This document shows, in pieces, positions 12,409 through 24,700 of a DNA stretch of 64,000 nucleotides; positions within the stretch are counted from its first letter, which is position 1; each line of letters starts with the position of its first letter. The stretch is from Chloranthus sessilifolius (Eukaryota > Streptophyta > Magnoliopsida > Chloranthales > Chloranthaceae): NCBI GenBank assembly GCA_021018995.1, contig CM037595.1, positions 98,049,491-98,113,490 of the forward strand, in the 5' to 3' direction. The notes below the pieces were generated by a model. That model saw only the letters and a program-made list of their open reading frames with translations, did no database searches and was not told the DNA's origin. The translations under genes were made by a program, and so were the position numbers.

Positions 12409-12880
12409 TATTGGAAAATTTGTGAAATGTTCACCTGAAATAATACAGGGAACCGATCCAAGGCACAAGAAATATCGTTGTCTTTAAACCAATATTTACC
12501 CCCACTACTTCGACAAAGTGGTCACCAACAGGTTACCAGTAAACTGGTTCCAAAATCCAACGAACCGGCTATATATTCCTGTGAAGGATTTGGTTAATTC
12601 GTTCACGCTATCCGAATACTAAATATTACAAGAATGTTCTGATCAAAACCTTTAAAGACAAAATCAGAGAGAACGGAGACTCCAATGTGTTAGTTGTGTT
12701 AAAACAATGATTTTAGATTCCTTAAATAGAAATCAAGTGGTGTGTTAATGCATATTTTTCCTATGAAAATGTGCTACAGACATCCCTTTGAAAAGACACC
12801 GCTTTAGAAAGACACTTTTTTTGAAAAGACACCTCTTTGGAAAAGACAAGTTTAAAAAAAAATTAAATATCTAAAAAACA
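12409..12880 (-). repeat. LTR, right copy
   Basis: Starts tattggaaaatttgtgaaat. Alignable to 9840-10330 throughout, with many substitutions and small indels, so the insertion is old. Confidence 0.78.
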
Positions 12881-13309
12881 ATCTCTATCGCCTGATTCAA
12901 AGCAGTCAATAATTTAAGCACGTGAAAGGAAAAAATATTTAGTAGAAAATAAAGACACCTTTTAAAGATGAAATATAGGGGCATTTAGGGTATTTCATAT
13001 ATTTTAATCCTAGCTAAAGTTTGAATTGAAACGGAAGGTAAAGATCCTTCTCTGTACTGGGTTATAGGCAGAGAAAACATAAAAATAAGGGCTGCAATAT
13101 AAATAGGTGAAACACGGGACAGAGTGCAATTTAGGCATATTGGGGGGTAGGGGGGGTTGTATTTATAGAAAATGTGTTTGTATTTCCAAAAATCCCAAAA
13201 AACTATTCAAACTTATTTAGAGTATATTCTTGTATACATTATTGTGTATAGCCTTCCATTTCAAAACTTACATAGAAAAAATTATAATAAAATTTATTTG
13301 GCTTGAAGC

Positions 13310-13460
13310 TTTGCTCGACTTAATAGAGCCCACACTAGAACTCAAAATTTTCAAGCTCGAGCTTAGAGCCGAGATAGAGCTAGACTCTTACAAGGTAGAG
13401 CAGCTAAACCTGACTAAGCTCGGGCTCGGCTCGGCTCAGCTCAGAGGGAGCCCTATCTGA
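13310..13460. repeat. GAGCTCGG-rich palindromic repeat
   Basis: Alternating tcaagctcgagcttagagcc and aagctcgggctcggctcggc form an inverted-repeat fragment of a kind common in dicot intergenic DNA. Ends are not definable. Confidence 0.4.
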
Positions 13461-13711
13461 ACTACACTCAGCCTAAAAATCACAACCACTAAATGGCTTG
13501 CCATTTGTCTGACTTGGATTGGTAAAATATTAATCCCAAGAGGCCTAGATGAGAGAGAGCGAGTACTATCTCTGACTAGATTGTTCACTTGCTCTTATTA
13601 ATTCTAAAATAAAAACATAAAAAGTTCTTATTGAAATTTAAATTTTATTTTGTGTATGACCATAAAAAAGACCTCATTTAAACACCACTAAATCTTAAGA
13701 AAACTATTAAT

Positions 13712-13998
13712 TACTTTGAATCAAATGATGGAAATCGTTTTTCATTTCAATCTTTTTAACACAAGTGATGTTGAGATGTCCAATCTCATCAGACAAGTCA
13801 GTTTTTTATTCCTCGTGACACATGGCAAAAATGTGACCCAAAGACTCTGGCACACATGCTCACAGGTCACACTTTTGGGATGTGTGCATGGCAGAATTAA
13901 AAATTGACCGTCTGATCACTGATGATATTCTCATTATATCAAGATCAGTTAAGTGGAAGATTGGAACAAAAAACAAATACATCACCTGGTTCAAAACA
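13712..13998. mobile_element. F1 foldback MITE, copy c
   Basis: The left arm ctttgaatcaaatgatggaa and right arm ctggttcaaaacagtc enclose the family core (agacaagtcagttttttatt / aaaaattgaccgtctgatca; gtgacc / gggatgtgtgc). Confidence 0.75.
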
Positions 13999-14435
13999 GT
14001 CGACCATTTTCATATATGTAACTTAATAGGAGATATTTGGTATTTGGTGGGGGTTTAGTAGCCCCCAAGGTTTACCAAGCGTTGGTTATTGGTGCCCATG
14101 CCATGAACTGTGTCGGTTGCGCGGCACAGACTTTGAGATGCGAAGAGTGGAAAGAACCTGGATCTCCATGTCTCTCGAAGTCCCCATGTGGGGGCCTCGC
14201 ACCACATAAGACTCAAAAATATTAAACAGTACACGACGTTAATCATGAATTTGTCTACAATGGGCGTTGCCCGCCCACCATATGGACCTGTGACAAAAGC
14301 AGACTTAAAATAGCATAGAGATCTGTGTGCATCACAAGGTCCACGCGTGAGCCGCTCGCAGTCCGCTAATTCAAGACAATTAACTGTACTAAGACAACAA
14401 ACAGGCAATAGCAGCTTCATCCTGCACCGAAAACT
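13999..14435 (-). other. 3' flank of ERCC1
   Basis: Downstream of the ERCC1 stop on the minus strand. It should hold the 3' UTR, but no clear AATAAA signal could be fixed. Short open frames here (for example 14037-14225 plus) have no recognisable content. Confidence 0.4.
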
Positions 14436-14759
14436 TCATTTATTTTCTATTGCATCTAAAGAGGAAGGTACATTGGTTTCTTCACCTTTCTCGACTAGAG
14501 ATTTATTCTCGTCCTGTTTCCGAACCTTCTCTTTATATTTGGCAAAGGCAACAGCCAGGGTTGCTCGAACAGCTCCGTCTGATTGCTTTTCATGTTTAGT
14601 AGCATTTGCATTTTCTTCACCAACTTTGGTGTCATCGCCGATCTCTACTTGACAAGGTTCAGCATTCTTCTGGGTGGAAGAAGATTCTGGAGCAGCGGCT
14701 GGTCGGCTTGAACCAACCCGCTTGAATGGTTCGTGAAATGTGTCGTACAAGCGTTTTAC
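14436..14759 (-). CDS. ERCC1: ERCC1 exon 9 (terminal)
   Basis: 324 nt, residues 284-390 and TGA. Begins [20 protein letters not shown], which ends the HhH fold. The rest is a low-complexity charged tail with a predicted helix ([20 protein letters not shown]) matching the conserved plant C-terminal helix. Acceptor ttgccgcag|gta. Confidence 0.95.
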   Translation of the reverse strand, partial: VKRLYDTFHEPFKRVGSSRPAAAPESSSTQKNAEPCQVEIGDDTKVGEENANATKHEKQSDGAVRATLAVAFAKYKEKVRKQDENKSLVEKGEETNVPSSLDAIENK

Positions 14760-16130
14760 CTGCGGCAAGTTAGGGTTTCAACTTCAAGCTATCGATGACA
14801 CAACAATAAAGCTCATACACAGTAGCAGCATGAGTGAAATTTTATTCTCATTGATATGAACCTAGAAAATGCAAAAGAGAACAAAAACCATGTAAATAAA
14901 CAACCAAATAGAAATAATGGCACATCACTATTCACTGGCAGCATATGAAGAGACGTCCTGCATTGATCCCGGCAAAAGCTAACTTCTAACTGTGTCAGAG
15001 GTGCTGAAAGACTGAAAGTCAGCTTTTGACAGGATTCGATCAGTAAAAGACTATTCATAAGCTTGAGTACCTTGTGATGCCAATATCGATGAGGTGTGTT
15101 AGAGCATGGTGAAGTTTGAATTTGTCATGAACCAAGGTTAATACTAAAAGAATAAAACCAAATAGAATTCATGGGGCATCACCGTCATCAAATGAAGAGC
15201 CGTACCCCATCAATCCTCTCAAAAGCTGGCTTCTACTTAAGTCAGGGTCGCTGAAAATCTGTGAAAGTGCTTTTGACAGGATACAATCACGGCTATCCAT
15301 AAGCTTGAGAATCATATGATGTCCATGAGAAGAGTCGACATTAAATTGCACAAGAAATTGACTGATTATGCACAAGAATTTTCAACCTTCTTGACTGATT
15401 ATACAAACAAGACATAGGCTATGCACTTCGTTGAATAATGAATCCGACACGGTTTTTTTATACCTATCTAGTTTTAGAAAGGAGAAATATATATCAAGAG
15501 GAAAGCTTAGTTTTACACATTTTAACTAGGATCTAAGTGTGCAGAGTAAATGTGAATCCAAAAGGGCTGTCATCAGCCACAGGATCTTCCCTGGATTCTG
15601 GTGACTTCTTATATCAAGTTTTTAGTTGTAATGGGGTGCACAGCGCACCTCCATCAATAGGTAAACAACTCAAGAGTGCACTGTTTATGCAACGTGGCAT
15701 ACATCTTTGACCAATCGTTCAAATGGCAGAACATCATGTGCACCGATCTTTTCCTAAAAAGGGTGCCGACCAGAGGATTTGAACCATTCTATATCCAAGA
15801 ACTTTAATATAGACTGCTTTTCACATTTGACATAGGGTCCATATTGAAGCTCAGACTGGATGTTAAGGACCTGCTGATGGGTACTCTTCTAGGTCAAGTA
15901 AAGTTCTCATGATCTCCAACCACATGGCCGAGTGGATTGGTAAAAAAAATGTGTGCCATGTGACACCAAGGGACGTAAAACTAGGCTGCCGAGGGTGTTA
16001 TCTCTTGATGTAGGTAATGAGAGTCATCTCTTTTTGTATAGGAAAATCAAATGATCTGTGAATGACAGAGGTTTAAGAAACATGCACATGCCTAGTTTCA
16101 CCATTGAAATAGCAAGAAGGATATCTTGTT

Positions 16131-16190
<60 letters not shown>

Positions 16191-19100
16191 AAGGAAATGG
16201 ACTCATGAGGAAAATACCTTACGTTCCCCTATGCCGGGGCAGCGAGCTAGGTCTTCCATAGATGCATCGATGATATGTGAAAGCGACTGCATTTAAAACA
16301 TTGAAATAGAGTGAAACATCTGCATCACAAAATGGTAAGGAAAAACAATACAAGATGCTAGCAGGACCACTTGTTCAGCTGCATCAATATGTAGAGGCCC
16401 ATACTGCCTTCTGGTAAATTGTTAAGGCGAAAAGATATGGAAGAGAAACTAAAGCAATATATGAGGTGAATTACTTGAGTTGGGACTGTCCGGTCATCAA
16501 AAGTTTTTTTAGATCAAGCATTTGGGAGATTATTTGTATGCAGAAAGAATCTTTCAATATCGAGATTAGGTTTTAGAGTTGTGGGTAGAGTTAGGTTTTG
16601 GGAAATTTTTTGGTTGGGTCTCCTTGTTCTGTCGCTTTACCGATCTTGTATGGACTGCTGTGTAAAAAGGGCTTTTTGTCACTGAGCATGGGTGGGGAAA
16701 GGTGGTATGAAATTTAAATATTTTGAGAAATTTTTATGGATGATGAGGTCACATCCTTCATTGGGTTAATGGGCTGTCTTGAGTCGTTGCATATCTTTAG
16801 GTTCAAAGGTGACTGGAGAGTGGTGATAAATTTGGACATCCAACTCAAAACCAATTGGCAATGAGTAGAGAGGCCCAGGATCTTCTAAGAGAAGAGACAA
16901 GGCTATGATTGTCCGATGTGGGACTAAACTCAACAAGTGAAAATGGGACGCTAAAGAAATTTTTAGTACTAGCACTTTTTCAGGTTTCTTACTAAGAAGC
17001 CCTAGACCTCACTGATCGCATTGGTTTGGAAAGGCCTAGCACCTCTACAAGTTGAAGAACTCTTTTGCGTGGCTCGCGCCAACAAGATTCTAACCCTTGA
17101 CAGCCTTCAAAAGTGTAGGCCACATCTTTTGAATTTTGATGAATCATGTGAAAATGGACCAAGTAGGTGGCCCCAAGGATCAAAATCTCGTTTTTTCGAT
17201 ACATATCGTCCAGCCCCAAAACCGATACGTATCGGTTTCGGACGATACTCTCCGATTTTTTCCCAAAACAAAAAAATATATATACAAAAAAACATCAAAA
17301 CCGATAATTTGAAATTATCGGACGATAATTTCAAATTATCGGACGATAATTTCAAACTATCGTCCGATACGAACGATACATTGAACGGTACGAACGATAC
17401 ATTGAACAATAATTTGACTGTTTTTTCAGGGGGGCGATAAAAACCCATTGTATCGTATCGGTGAGGTCCAAAACCGATACGTATCGTCCGATACGTATCG
17501 GTATCGGACGATATTTTGATCCATGGGTGGCCCATTAACTCCAACATTGTCTGGTCAGTAGGGTGGTATGAGTTCATTTCTTTCAACCCTTTAAGATTTC
17601 ATGGGTGTTTTTGGTGGAGGTTTGGAAGATTGGTCTTGTTGCCCATTTGGAAGAGTGCAGCGTCGTCTACTTTGGTGGGGAGCTTCCATATGTACTATGT
17701 TAGGGAATTTGTAATCAGAAAATAATCGTATGTTTGAGGATAAGGCTAGACCTATTAGCAAGGTAGCTCTTCAAATCAAATGGATAGTTAATGGGTAAGA
17801 CTAAGGGCATGTTTGATTGCACGTAATAGGAAACACGTTTTATGTACCAACGCGTAATGGATATGCGTTTGGCCTGTATTGGTACTACACATAACTGATG
17901 CTTGTTTGATTGCGTAGACTATGAAACACGTATTGCTCTGATACATGTTTCACAGTTGTTTGATTGCACATGCTCGTAATACCAACTTATGTATCATTAA
18001 GCACCACAAAACCTCCGCCATCAACTTGTTTACATTTGATCATGTATCAATCAAAGATCAGAATTCACCCAAATTTAGTGAGTGTTTAATCTGTATCACT
18101 TTGGACAGTTTGAACTGATTAGAAACAACATCAAAGAAAACTTCACCTCTTTAGTAGCATTCCACAGTCAATAAGAGATTCAACAATTTAGTAGCATTCC
18201 ATATTCAATCAGAGGCATTTAGAACCTATTAAAAATTTCCATATATTGCAGTAATTTTCCAATAAAATATATTATGAAAGATTATGGTGAACATAACACT
18301 CATGAAGCACTAAAAAACACAAAGAAAAAACCCATTATTAGAGTGTATCTGGATCAGAGGGATGTAAAACACCCCATCTAAAAAAACCCATGAATCCATT
18401 AAGAAATGCCCAAATTGAACTCTGATTTAGAGTGAAAACTCCAACTGAAAATCATACTTTTAGGACCATGGCTCTAGAACAAGGCAAGGAGTTTTATGTA
18501 GGTAGCCATTAGAGCAGACAAAGGAGCTTTTAAACCCATTGTTGCAAAAAAAAAAATGTCCTAGAAGGATTAGCAGATAAAGGAGCTTGAGAATGCAACA
18601 ACAACAACACACTGGAATAGGGTCATGGAAGTTGTCCATTGGGCCCAGCAATATAGGTAGCCATTAGAGCAAACTCACCTCTTTGGATTTTGCTAATCTG
18701 AGAGATTTAGTAGTCATCCCCATTATCATGGTTTTTACCTTCCGTATCCGTTCAACGGAGCCACGAATCAAAGCCGTAAAATTCCTAGAGGGTTGATCTG
18801 CCATGGAATTAGGGTTTGGTACATGTTCAACGCATCAACAAAAGGCGATATTTGGGGAAGATGGTTCCTCCAGTCGCCATCAATTTAGGGGAGGCTTGAG
18901 AGCTTCTTCCAATGAGAAGGGCAAAGAGGTGTTTGTGCTTGTCGCTTTAACTTCTTTGAGAAGTTTGCGCTTGTCGCTTTGCAAAACGCATAGTGTTTAA
19001 GGCGTACAAAGGTCTACCCTTGCATCCATTTTCGGAGACGCATAGTGGAATCCGTACGTGTGTATAGTCAAAAATGCAATCAAACACCCACAAAATGTTT

Positions 19101-21011
19101 GACTTCGGTAAAGGGCCTCCGAAACGCGAATGGCCGTACCATTACATGCAATCAAACACGCCCTAAGGAAAAATTAAATGGATTGTTGTACAAGACAGAG
19201 ATATTGGAGGTTGTCCTATGGAATCAAGAAAGGGAAAAGGCGGTACACAAATAGAAGTCACTGACTGTACGATCAATAAAATTAAAACTTGATGGCTGCT
19301 TCATAGCAATCCGGGCCCGGCTGGAATAAGAGGGATCATAGAAAATCATGATGCAAAAGTCTAGAAAACTTACTTGGGTCCAATGGTTGTCAAAGATTCT
19401 ACCAAAGAGAAATGTACAGAATTTCTTAAGGGAGTCAGAATCTTTGACTCTAATCTCTCCGTGGCCTTCCATTGAGGGAAGGCGATTCAGCAAACACGAG
19501 TGGGTGGGGATAAGTGAAGGAGAGCTCAGTCCTTGGCAGTTGCATAATGTTATAGCTCAGGTGTATGATATTATGAAAAGGCACCAGCAATCAATCTCCC
19601 ATGTCAAGATGAGCTACTAGCCAAGGAGGGAGAGAATATAATGTATTGGAAATATCACAACATGATGTAACTCTGTATTAGTGTTGTACCTTCAATTCTG
19701 CATAGAGTTTATGTTAATAAAAATAATAATAATAATAAAGTAAAATTACTTTTGCAGAAAATGTAATTCCATTTCAGGAACATAAACAAGCAAAGAAAAT
19801 TAATTAGGAACATATAATTATATTTATATAAAAAAAAGATTCTAATGCATGTGTATGAACATCATTGAGGCCACAAATCACATCTGGCAAGCCCAGTCAG
19901 CTTTTTCCTGCCTTGGTCTAGCTCATCAGTCCAACAGTTCATGCTTGGGTTAGGAAATTTGACCCAATTAATAAATGGCCCAGATGCCTTAATATTTAAA
20001 ACATTTACATTAAAGAGCAGCCTGAACACACTAGGCCCAGCTAAAGAGGCCAGGCTTGGGCTTGAGTTTTATGCCCGACTAATAAATGCTCCAGGATTCT
20101 AGGCTTGTTAAAGTTTACTTGCTTAAGGCCCAGCCTAAACCTGGCCAATCTTAGTCCATTGCCACTCCTAGAAAAATGAGTTGCTTAGAAAGTTATCAAA
20201 AACAAAAACCATCAATGCTGAATGTTCTGACTCGGATGGCTTCGCTTACCCCGAAAGCAGAACCAAGAGTGACCACATCAGTCTTGTTAACATGCCGAAC
20301 CGCTCTAAGTGCATGAGTTAGCTACAAAAAGGAAGGAAGCTTCAGTGCAACCAAGACAGATGTTACCGAGTTGAACAAAAATTATCCTGAGTGGAACATT
20401 TGATTATACTTCCTATGCAAAAAAAGTAATAAAGAATGCTCAACTACCAGATCAATGACCTTTATAAGATAGATACCCGTGATAAATAGTCTGTATCCAT
20501 TCTCTCTTGAATATTGTCTGCAGGTTTGTTTTCATAAGCTTTTATTGTCTCCAAATACCGACCACATTCCTCCAAGCTGAAAAGGAACAATAAAGTTATC
20601 AAGGGATATGTGGGGGGGGGGGGGGGGTGAGAAAGAGAGGGCCAGGAATATGGGAGAACCCATCCTAGGGCTCTTGTTTGAACAAGATCGGTATCACGTG
20701 GCACCCAATCCAAGGATCAGGTGCCACGAGCACGTGCACAAGGACGATCAACGACCATTCAAAAATTTATAATAATAAGAGCTTTTACACTATTGATTTT
20801 GTGGTTGAAGGTGAAAATTTTCAATGCCCAATTTTTGGGTGAAAAGCCCATATCCTTGACCCATGAAATAGGGACAAAAAAGTCCAATATTTTTCTAAAT
20901 CTCTAGGGAGACTGGTGAACGCTTCAAGAGGATTTGAGCCGAGTTGGCATGTGATCCAGCATTCAAACCCACCACCCGGGCGGTGGGTTCGAACCAATCT
21001 TCCCAACTCTT

Positions 21012-21077
<66 letters not shown>

Positions 21078-21675
21078 CGCGTGCATGCGCACGTGTGTGT
21101 GTGTGGAGTAGCCAGATTGACATATGCATGAATAAAATAAATCAACTAATAGCTTTCACCAAGTACAATATACAATCATTACCAATCTTTGAACTTCCAT
21201 CTACAAAAGGATATTCAATAAAAAAATAATAAAACTTCAACGAAATGTAAAGAAGCCCAAGATAACTTAAATACTCGATGAATACCATATAAGCATATAA
21301 TCACTTTAGCGAAGTAAATCTCTCCAATAATATGATCCTCGAATCGATGGTTTTCACATGTTATCAAAGAAAATACCCAGTATATTATCAACTATTCTAC
21401 AGGGCTTTACTAATCTCCACTTGTAAGGCCACTTCCTTAAATTTAAAGAAGTTTGATAAACCGAGTCTGCTATGTACACCATGATTGGACAGGAGATCAC
21501 ATAGGCAAGGGAAGGAGAGTCTATACGCTAGGCAAAACTCATACAGTCCTTACTAGTAAAAGCCTTCTATGTACTTTTAGTCCATGAGAAACTGCCACGT
21601 GGCACACAAATAGCGCCGTTGTAGGGTACAACCCTATGACCACGTCCTACGGTCTCCGCTTCCATTTATATATAT

Positions 21676-21716
<41 letters not shown>

Positions 21717-24700
21717 CTCAAGTATACAATCACTGTACACTTTCGGTACACTTGGATACTGTCAATCCAGCCTTTGAATGGTTGACTATTACAGCTGTGC
21801 TCAGATGTTATTTAAATGGAGTACAGCCTGCACTCCACCAGTTAACCATGTAACGGATTGATAGATAGTATGATGTTTAAGTGTATCTCTCTTTATTTTA
21901 CCGAGAGGTACAAGCTTAGTTTAGAATACCAGCTGCCCTGTATTAACACAGTAGAAACTATGGCATTTAAGCCTTGGAATGCAAACAAACCAGTACAAGT
22001 TTGTATGGAATAGTACCTACCAGTATTTTAAGCCCTGGTTGTGACATCTTTGCTGGGAGCATTCTTTCTAATGATCAAGCTTAGAACTCCATTGAAACTA
22101 TTATTTGGAATTAATTGCTCTCACAATTTAATTATCGCTGAAGTGAATTTGTCGTTGTGATGGATTTTCATCTCTTTCTATACGTTCTCTATTATTGGGG
22201 GGTTTGAGCCTGTAGCACAAAGGAAGGTTAACAATATTACAACCTCAAGGTCACAGGTTCGATCCCAGCTTACCTATAAAAAACTCTTTAGTAACTTTCA
22301 TTTTTTCTAGAAATTTTGAGAGTTATCTTCTCATGGAAAGAAAAGGAAGTTAAGTTCATGAAGATGAAGTAAAGGTTCATGCTTTGTTCATGTGGAAACA
22401 ACTCCAATTGATCTAGCCACAGATATCCACTAGACCATTTTCAGTAGCTACGTAATCTTTGTGACTTCGGCAAAGAGGAAAAAGTGTTCATCAGTCTAAC
22501 GAAGATTTTTACCAATTCATAGTTTGAAACAATTTAAAGGAGACAATAATTTGTTGCTTTATATATGAGTGAGTTTCCACTTCCTCTTCAAGATCGAGTA
22601 CCTTTACAACTTAGAAGTTGAATAATGCATATTAATTGGCATTAAAAGTTAAAGAAGAATTGAAGATCGGAAATCCAAAGCTCTACAGTTGAGAGATAAA
22701 ACTGCCTCTGATTCGGTCAAAAATTCTAGGAGTAGGTTAAAATCCAATCAACCATTGACCCATCTGAATCACAACCACAAGAGAGGCAATTGGAGGTCAA
22801 GGGCGTGAAGAGCGACGAATGATCTGAAGCCAAAATGGTGAGATCAAATATTTTCTAACTGTGTTGCACGTCTGGAAGGAATGTCTGTAACGTCATCACT
22901 GAGTCGCTTGTCAGGAATGCGTCACGTGTAAGCATTTGTTCCACATTTTCTAGCAAATTTCGGAACTCCTAGATCCTCCATGAGAAAGGGGTTCAGAATA
23001 ATCTGCTGAGCAAAAATATAGTTCCGGAGATCTTTTTTCCTAATGCCCTACATGGCTTGTGGGTTCATTTCTTTTGTCCAATCAGTAATATTCAGATTGT
23101 TTTTGTCTACTTCTGCTAGTTCATATATTTTCAGAATCATTTGATATGGTACGTCCAAAATAATTTTGTATTTCCCACTTTTTCACACTTATTCTTGGTA
23201 ACAACTAAAGAAAGCTTGACTAGTGCACCACCAAAAATGAAAGAAAGGCATGTCATATCATTTTAAATAGACATTATTTTCAGTGCGTGAAACAAGACAG
23301 AGTGGCACCTCCAGCCGCAAAGAAGGGTGCAATCATGAAGCAAAGCTGTCCTTGTAACTTCAAGTAAAGGCTTCACCACATCTTCCTGAAATCAAGGAAA
23401 ATATAGGAGTATTAATCAAATAGACCAACCTTGAAAGAATAACAAACCGCAACAAGAATTTCAGTAACTATTTCCCATATGCTAGGCACCTGATTAACAT
23501 TCCATCAAGTAAACTCAACTAGAAAATAAAGAAAGGCATGCAGAGAGATGTCAGTAGTTCATCACAAGCCAGTATAGCTTACCACATCAACATGACACAG
23601 AATGACACGGAGCTTATAATTCTTCTGCAATTCTCTTATTCGGTAATATAAATAGTCTGGGTGAAGCAGATGGTACCGAAGACTGCAACCAACAGACAAA
23701 TTAATCTGGCATACCTTCGCGCACATAATCCGTTAGTCCTCACAGCATACTGTTATCACAAAAAAATTAAATTTCCCTACATGTCCAAACTAAGAACAAG
23801 ATAGGAATATATCACTGACAGATTCGAGTAACAGTTGCTAATAGTTGCCTGAGTTATAGCCATACTAAGATATTTCAATGGGGTTTTGATAAACTACATT
23901 CTCATTTGGTGCAACAAGTATTCTTTTTTCAGTTTACTCACTAAACAGAAATACCTAAATATACAATAAGATAGCAATCAAAACAAAAACACTTCTAGTT
24001 TCTAGTAAATAATAACTGTGAAAAGGATTTTACGAGAAATCAACTCACCAACCATTTTCAAGTAAATCATTTACATAGATACCATCGGGAGATATATAAA
24101 TTGTCAGGAAATATTCATAAATGTAGTGTGTACTTACGTATATTGGGTGGGTGTACGAAGTGGGTTAGCAACTTAAGTAGTTTGCTTATTTCATGCTTCT
24201 CGATATATGTGAGACTGTAAGTACCTGGTATAAATACTAATAATATAAGGGTTCTCAAGGTCAAAGGTTCGAGTCCAGCTTACCTATCAAAAAAAGGAAG
24301 TAATAGACAAGGGTTAGAGTTCCAACAACTCAAACCCTAATTTCCCTCTATCTCTTCTTCTCTACCCTTCCTCCTTCAAATCCTAACCCTAATTGGCATT
24401 TATCTTGGTATCAGAGCTAAGATATCTACAAAGAGAGACCCATCAAAATTTGTCGAATCTTCTGGCGTCACCTCGCAGCCGTCATGTTGATCAATCTTTT
24501 ACCTTGAAATCGAGGCCTGGTAGCTGGCTTTTGATCAGAATTTGGTGCTCACCAAGATTTGCTTCTACAACATCATGATCCAACCACCAGAACAACATCT
24601 TCTCAGCTTCGTCCCCATCATCTTCAACCTTCGGCTTGGTTCACCATAACTGTCAAGAAGAGTGTATGGGGTTCAGATAACCTCCTTAAAGATAAAATTA

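Larger units (their letters stand above)
9840..12880 (-). mobile_element. non-coding LTR element (LARD-like fossil)
   Basis: Direct repeats 9840-10330 and 12409-12880 share most of their sequence and end ...ccaaca / ...aaaaca. Next to the left repeat lies atcccccact, which on the minus strand is a polypurine tract, so the element reads leftward. The 2.1-kb interior (10331-12408) has no recognisable gag or pol. The LTR text (aaaagacacctcttt, tttttaaaac) resembles the copia LTR at 38086. It interrupts F1 copy b. No clear target duplication could be read. Confidence 0.72.
9467..12915. mobile_element. F1 foldback MITE, copy b, split by an LTR element
   Basis: The left arm starts gctttgattcaaaccatgga and the body runs to about 9839. 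The missing right terminus (tctatcgcctgattcaaagc) appears at 12884-12903, directly after the LTR element 9840-12880. Within the body a block of about 118 bp (9585-9701 and 9703-9819, with gcacgatcataagcatac) is tandemly duplicated. Confidence 0.7.
3569..13196. mobile_element. probable Mutator-like composite element (9.6 kb)
   Basis: The left end GGGATTTTTGCATACACCCC and the right end, read inverted (GGGATTTTTGGAAATACAAA), begin two imperfect arms of about 100 bp; both contain blocks like cgtgcttcacctatttgcac and gtgtttcacctatttatatt. The flanks AAAAAATTA (3560-3568) and AAAAAACTA (13197-13205) match at 8 of 9 bases, as expected for a Mutator-type 9-bp duplication. Inside lie a 47-bp minisatellite, a copia element, an F1 foldback copy and a non-coding LTR element. 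No transposase is visible. The arms could also belong to two separate family members, so the joining is an inference. Confidence 0.5.
16500..19745 (+). mobile_element. L1-type LINE 3' half with RNase H, in ERCC1 intron 7
   Basis: Plus-strand pieces at about 16540-16750, 16940-17165, 17534-17804 and 19167-19740 read as one decayed LINE ORF2 C-terminus: FWEIFWLG, then a zf-RVT stretch ([30 protein letters not shown]), then [20 protein letters not shown], then an RNase H-like domain ([37 protein letters not shown]). It ends in an AAT-rich tail (about 19715-19740). The reading frame is broken by stops and shifts and by three insertions: a TRIM LTR, an F2 MITE and a Harbinger element. It is antisense to ERCC1 and sits wholly inside intron 7. 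The 5' part with endonuclease and RT core is absent. Confidence 0.72.

Noticed and set aside
14055-14420. 121-codon minus-strand frame just beyond the ERCC1 stop
   Set aside because: It lies in the ERCC1 3' flank, has no recognisable domain and is overlapped by another frame on the plus strand.
16024-16261. Frames rich in Ile-Tyr repeats as proteins
   Set aside because: They are translations of (TA)n microsatellites; the same holds at 20821-21229, 28466-28746 and 28950-29165.
20965-20992. CCCACCACCCGGGCGGTGGG palindrome as a regulatory site or tRNA remnant
   Set aside because: A short perfect palindrome with a ggttcgaacc B-box look, but no A box or tRNA fold around it; probably a decayed SINE.
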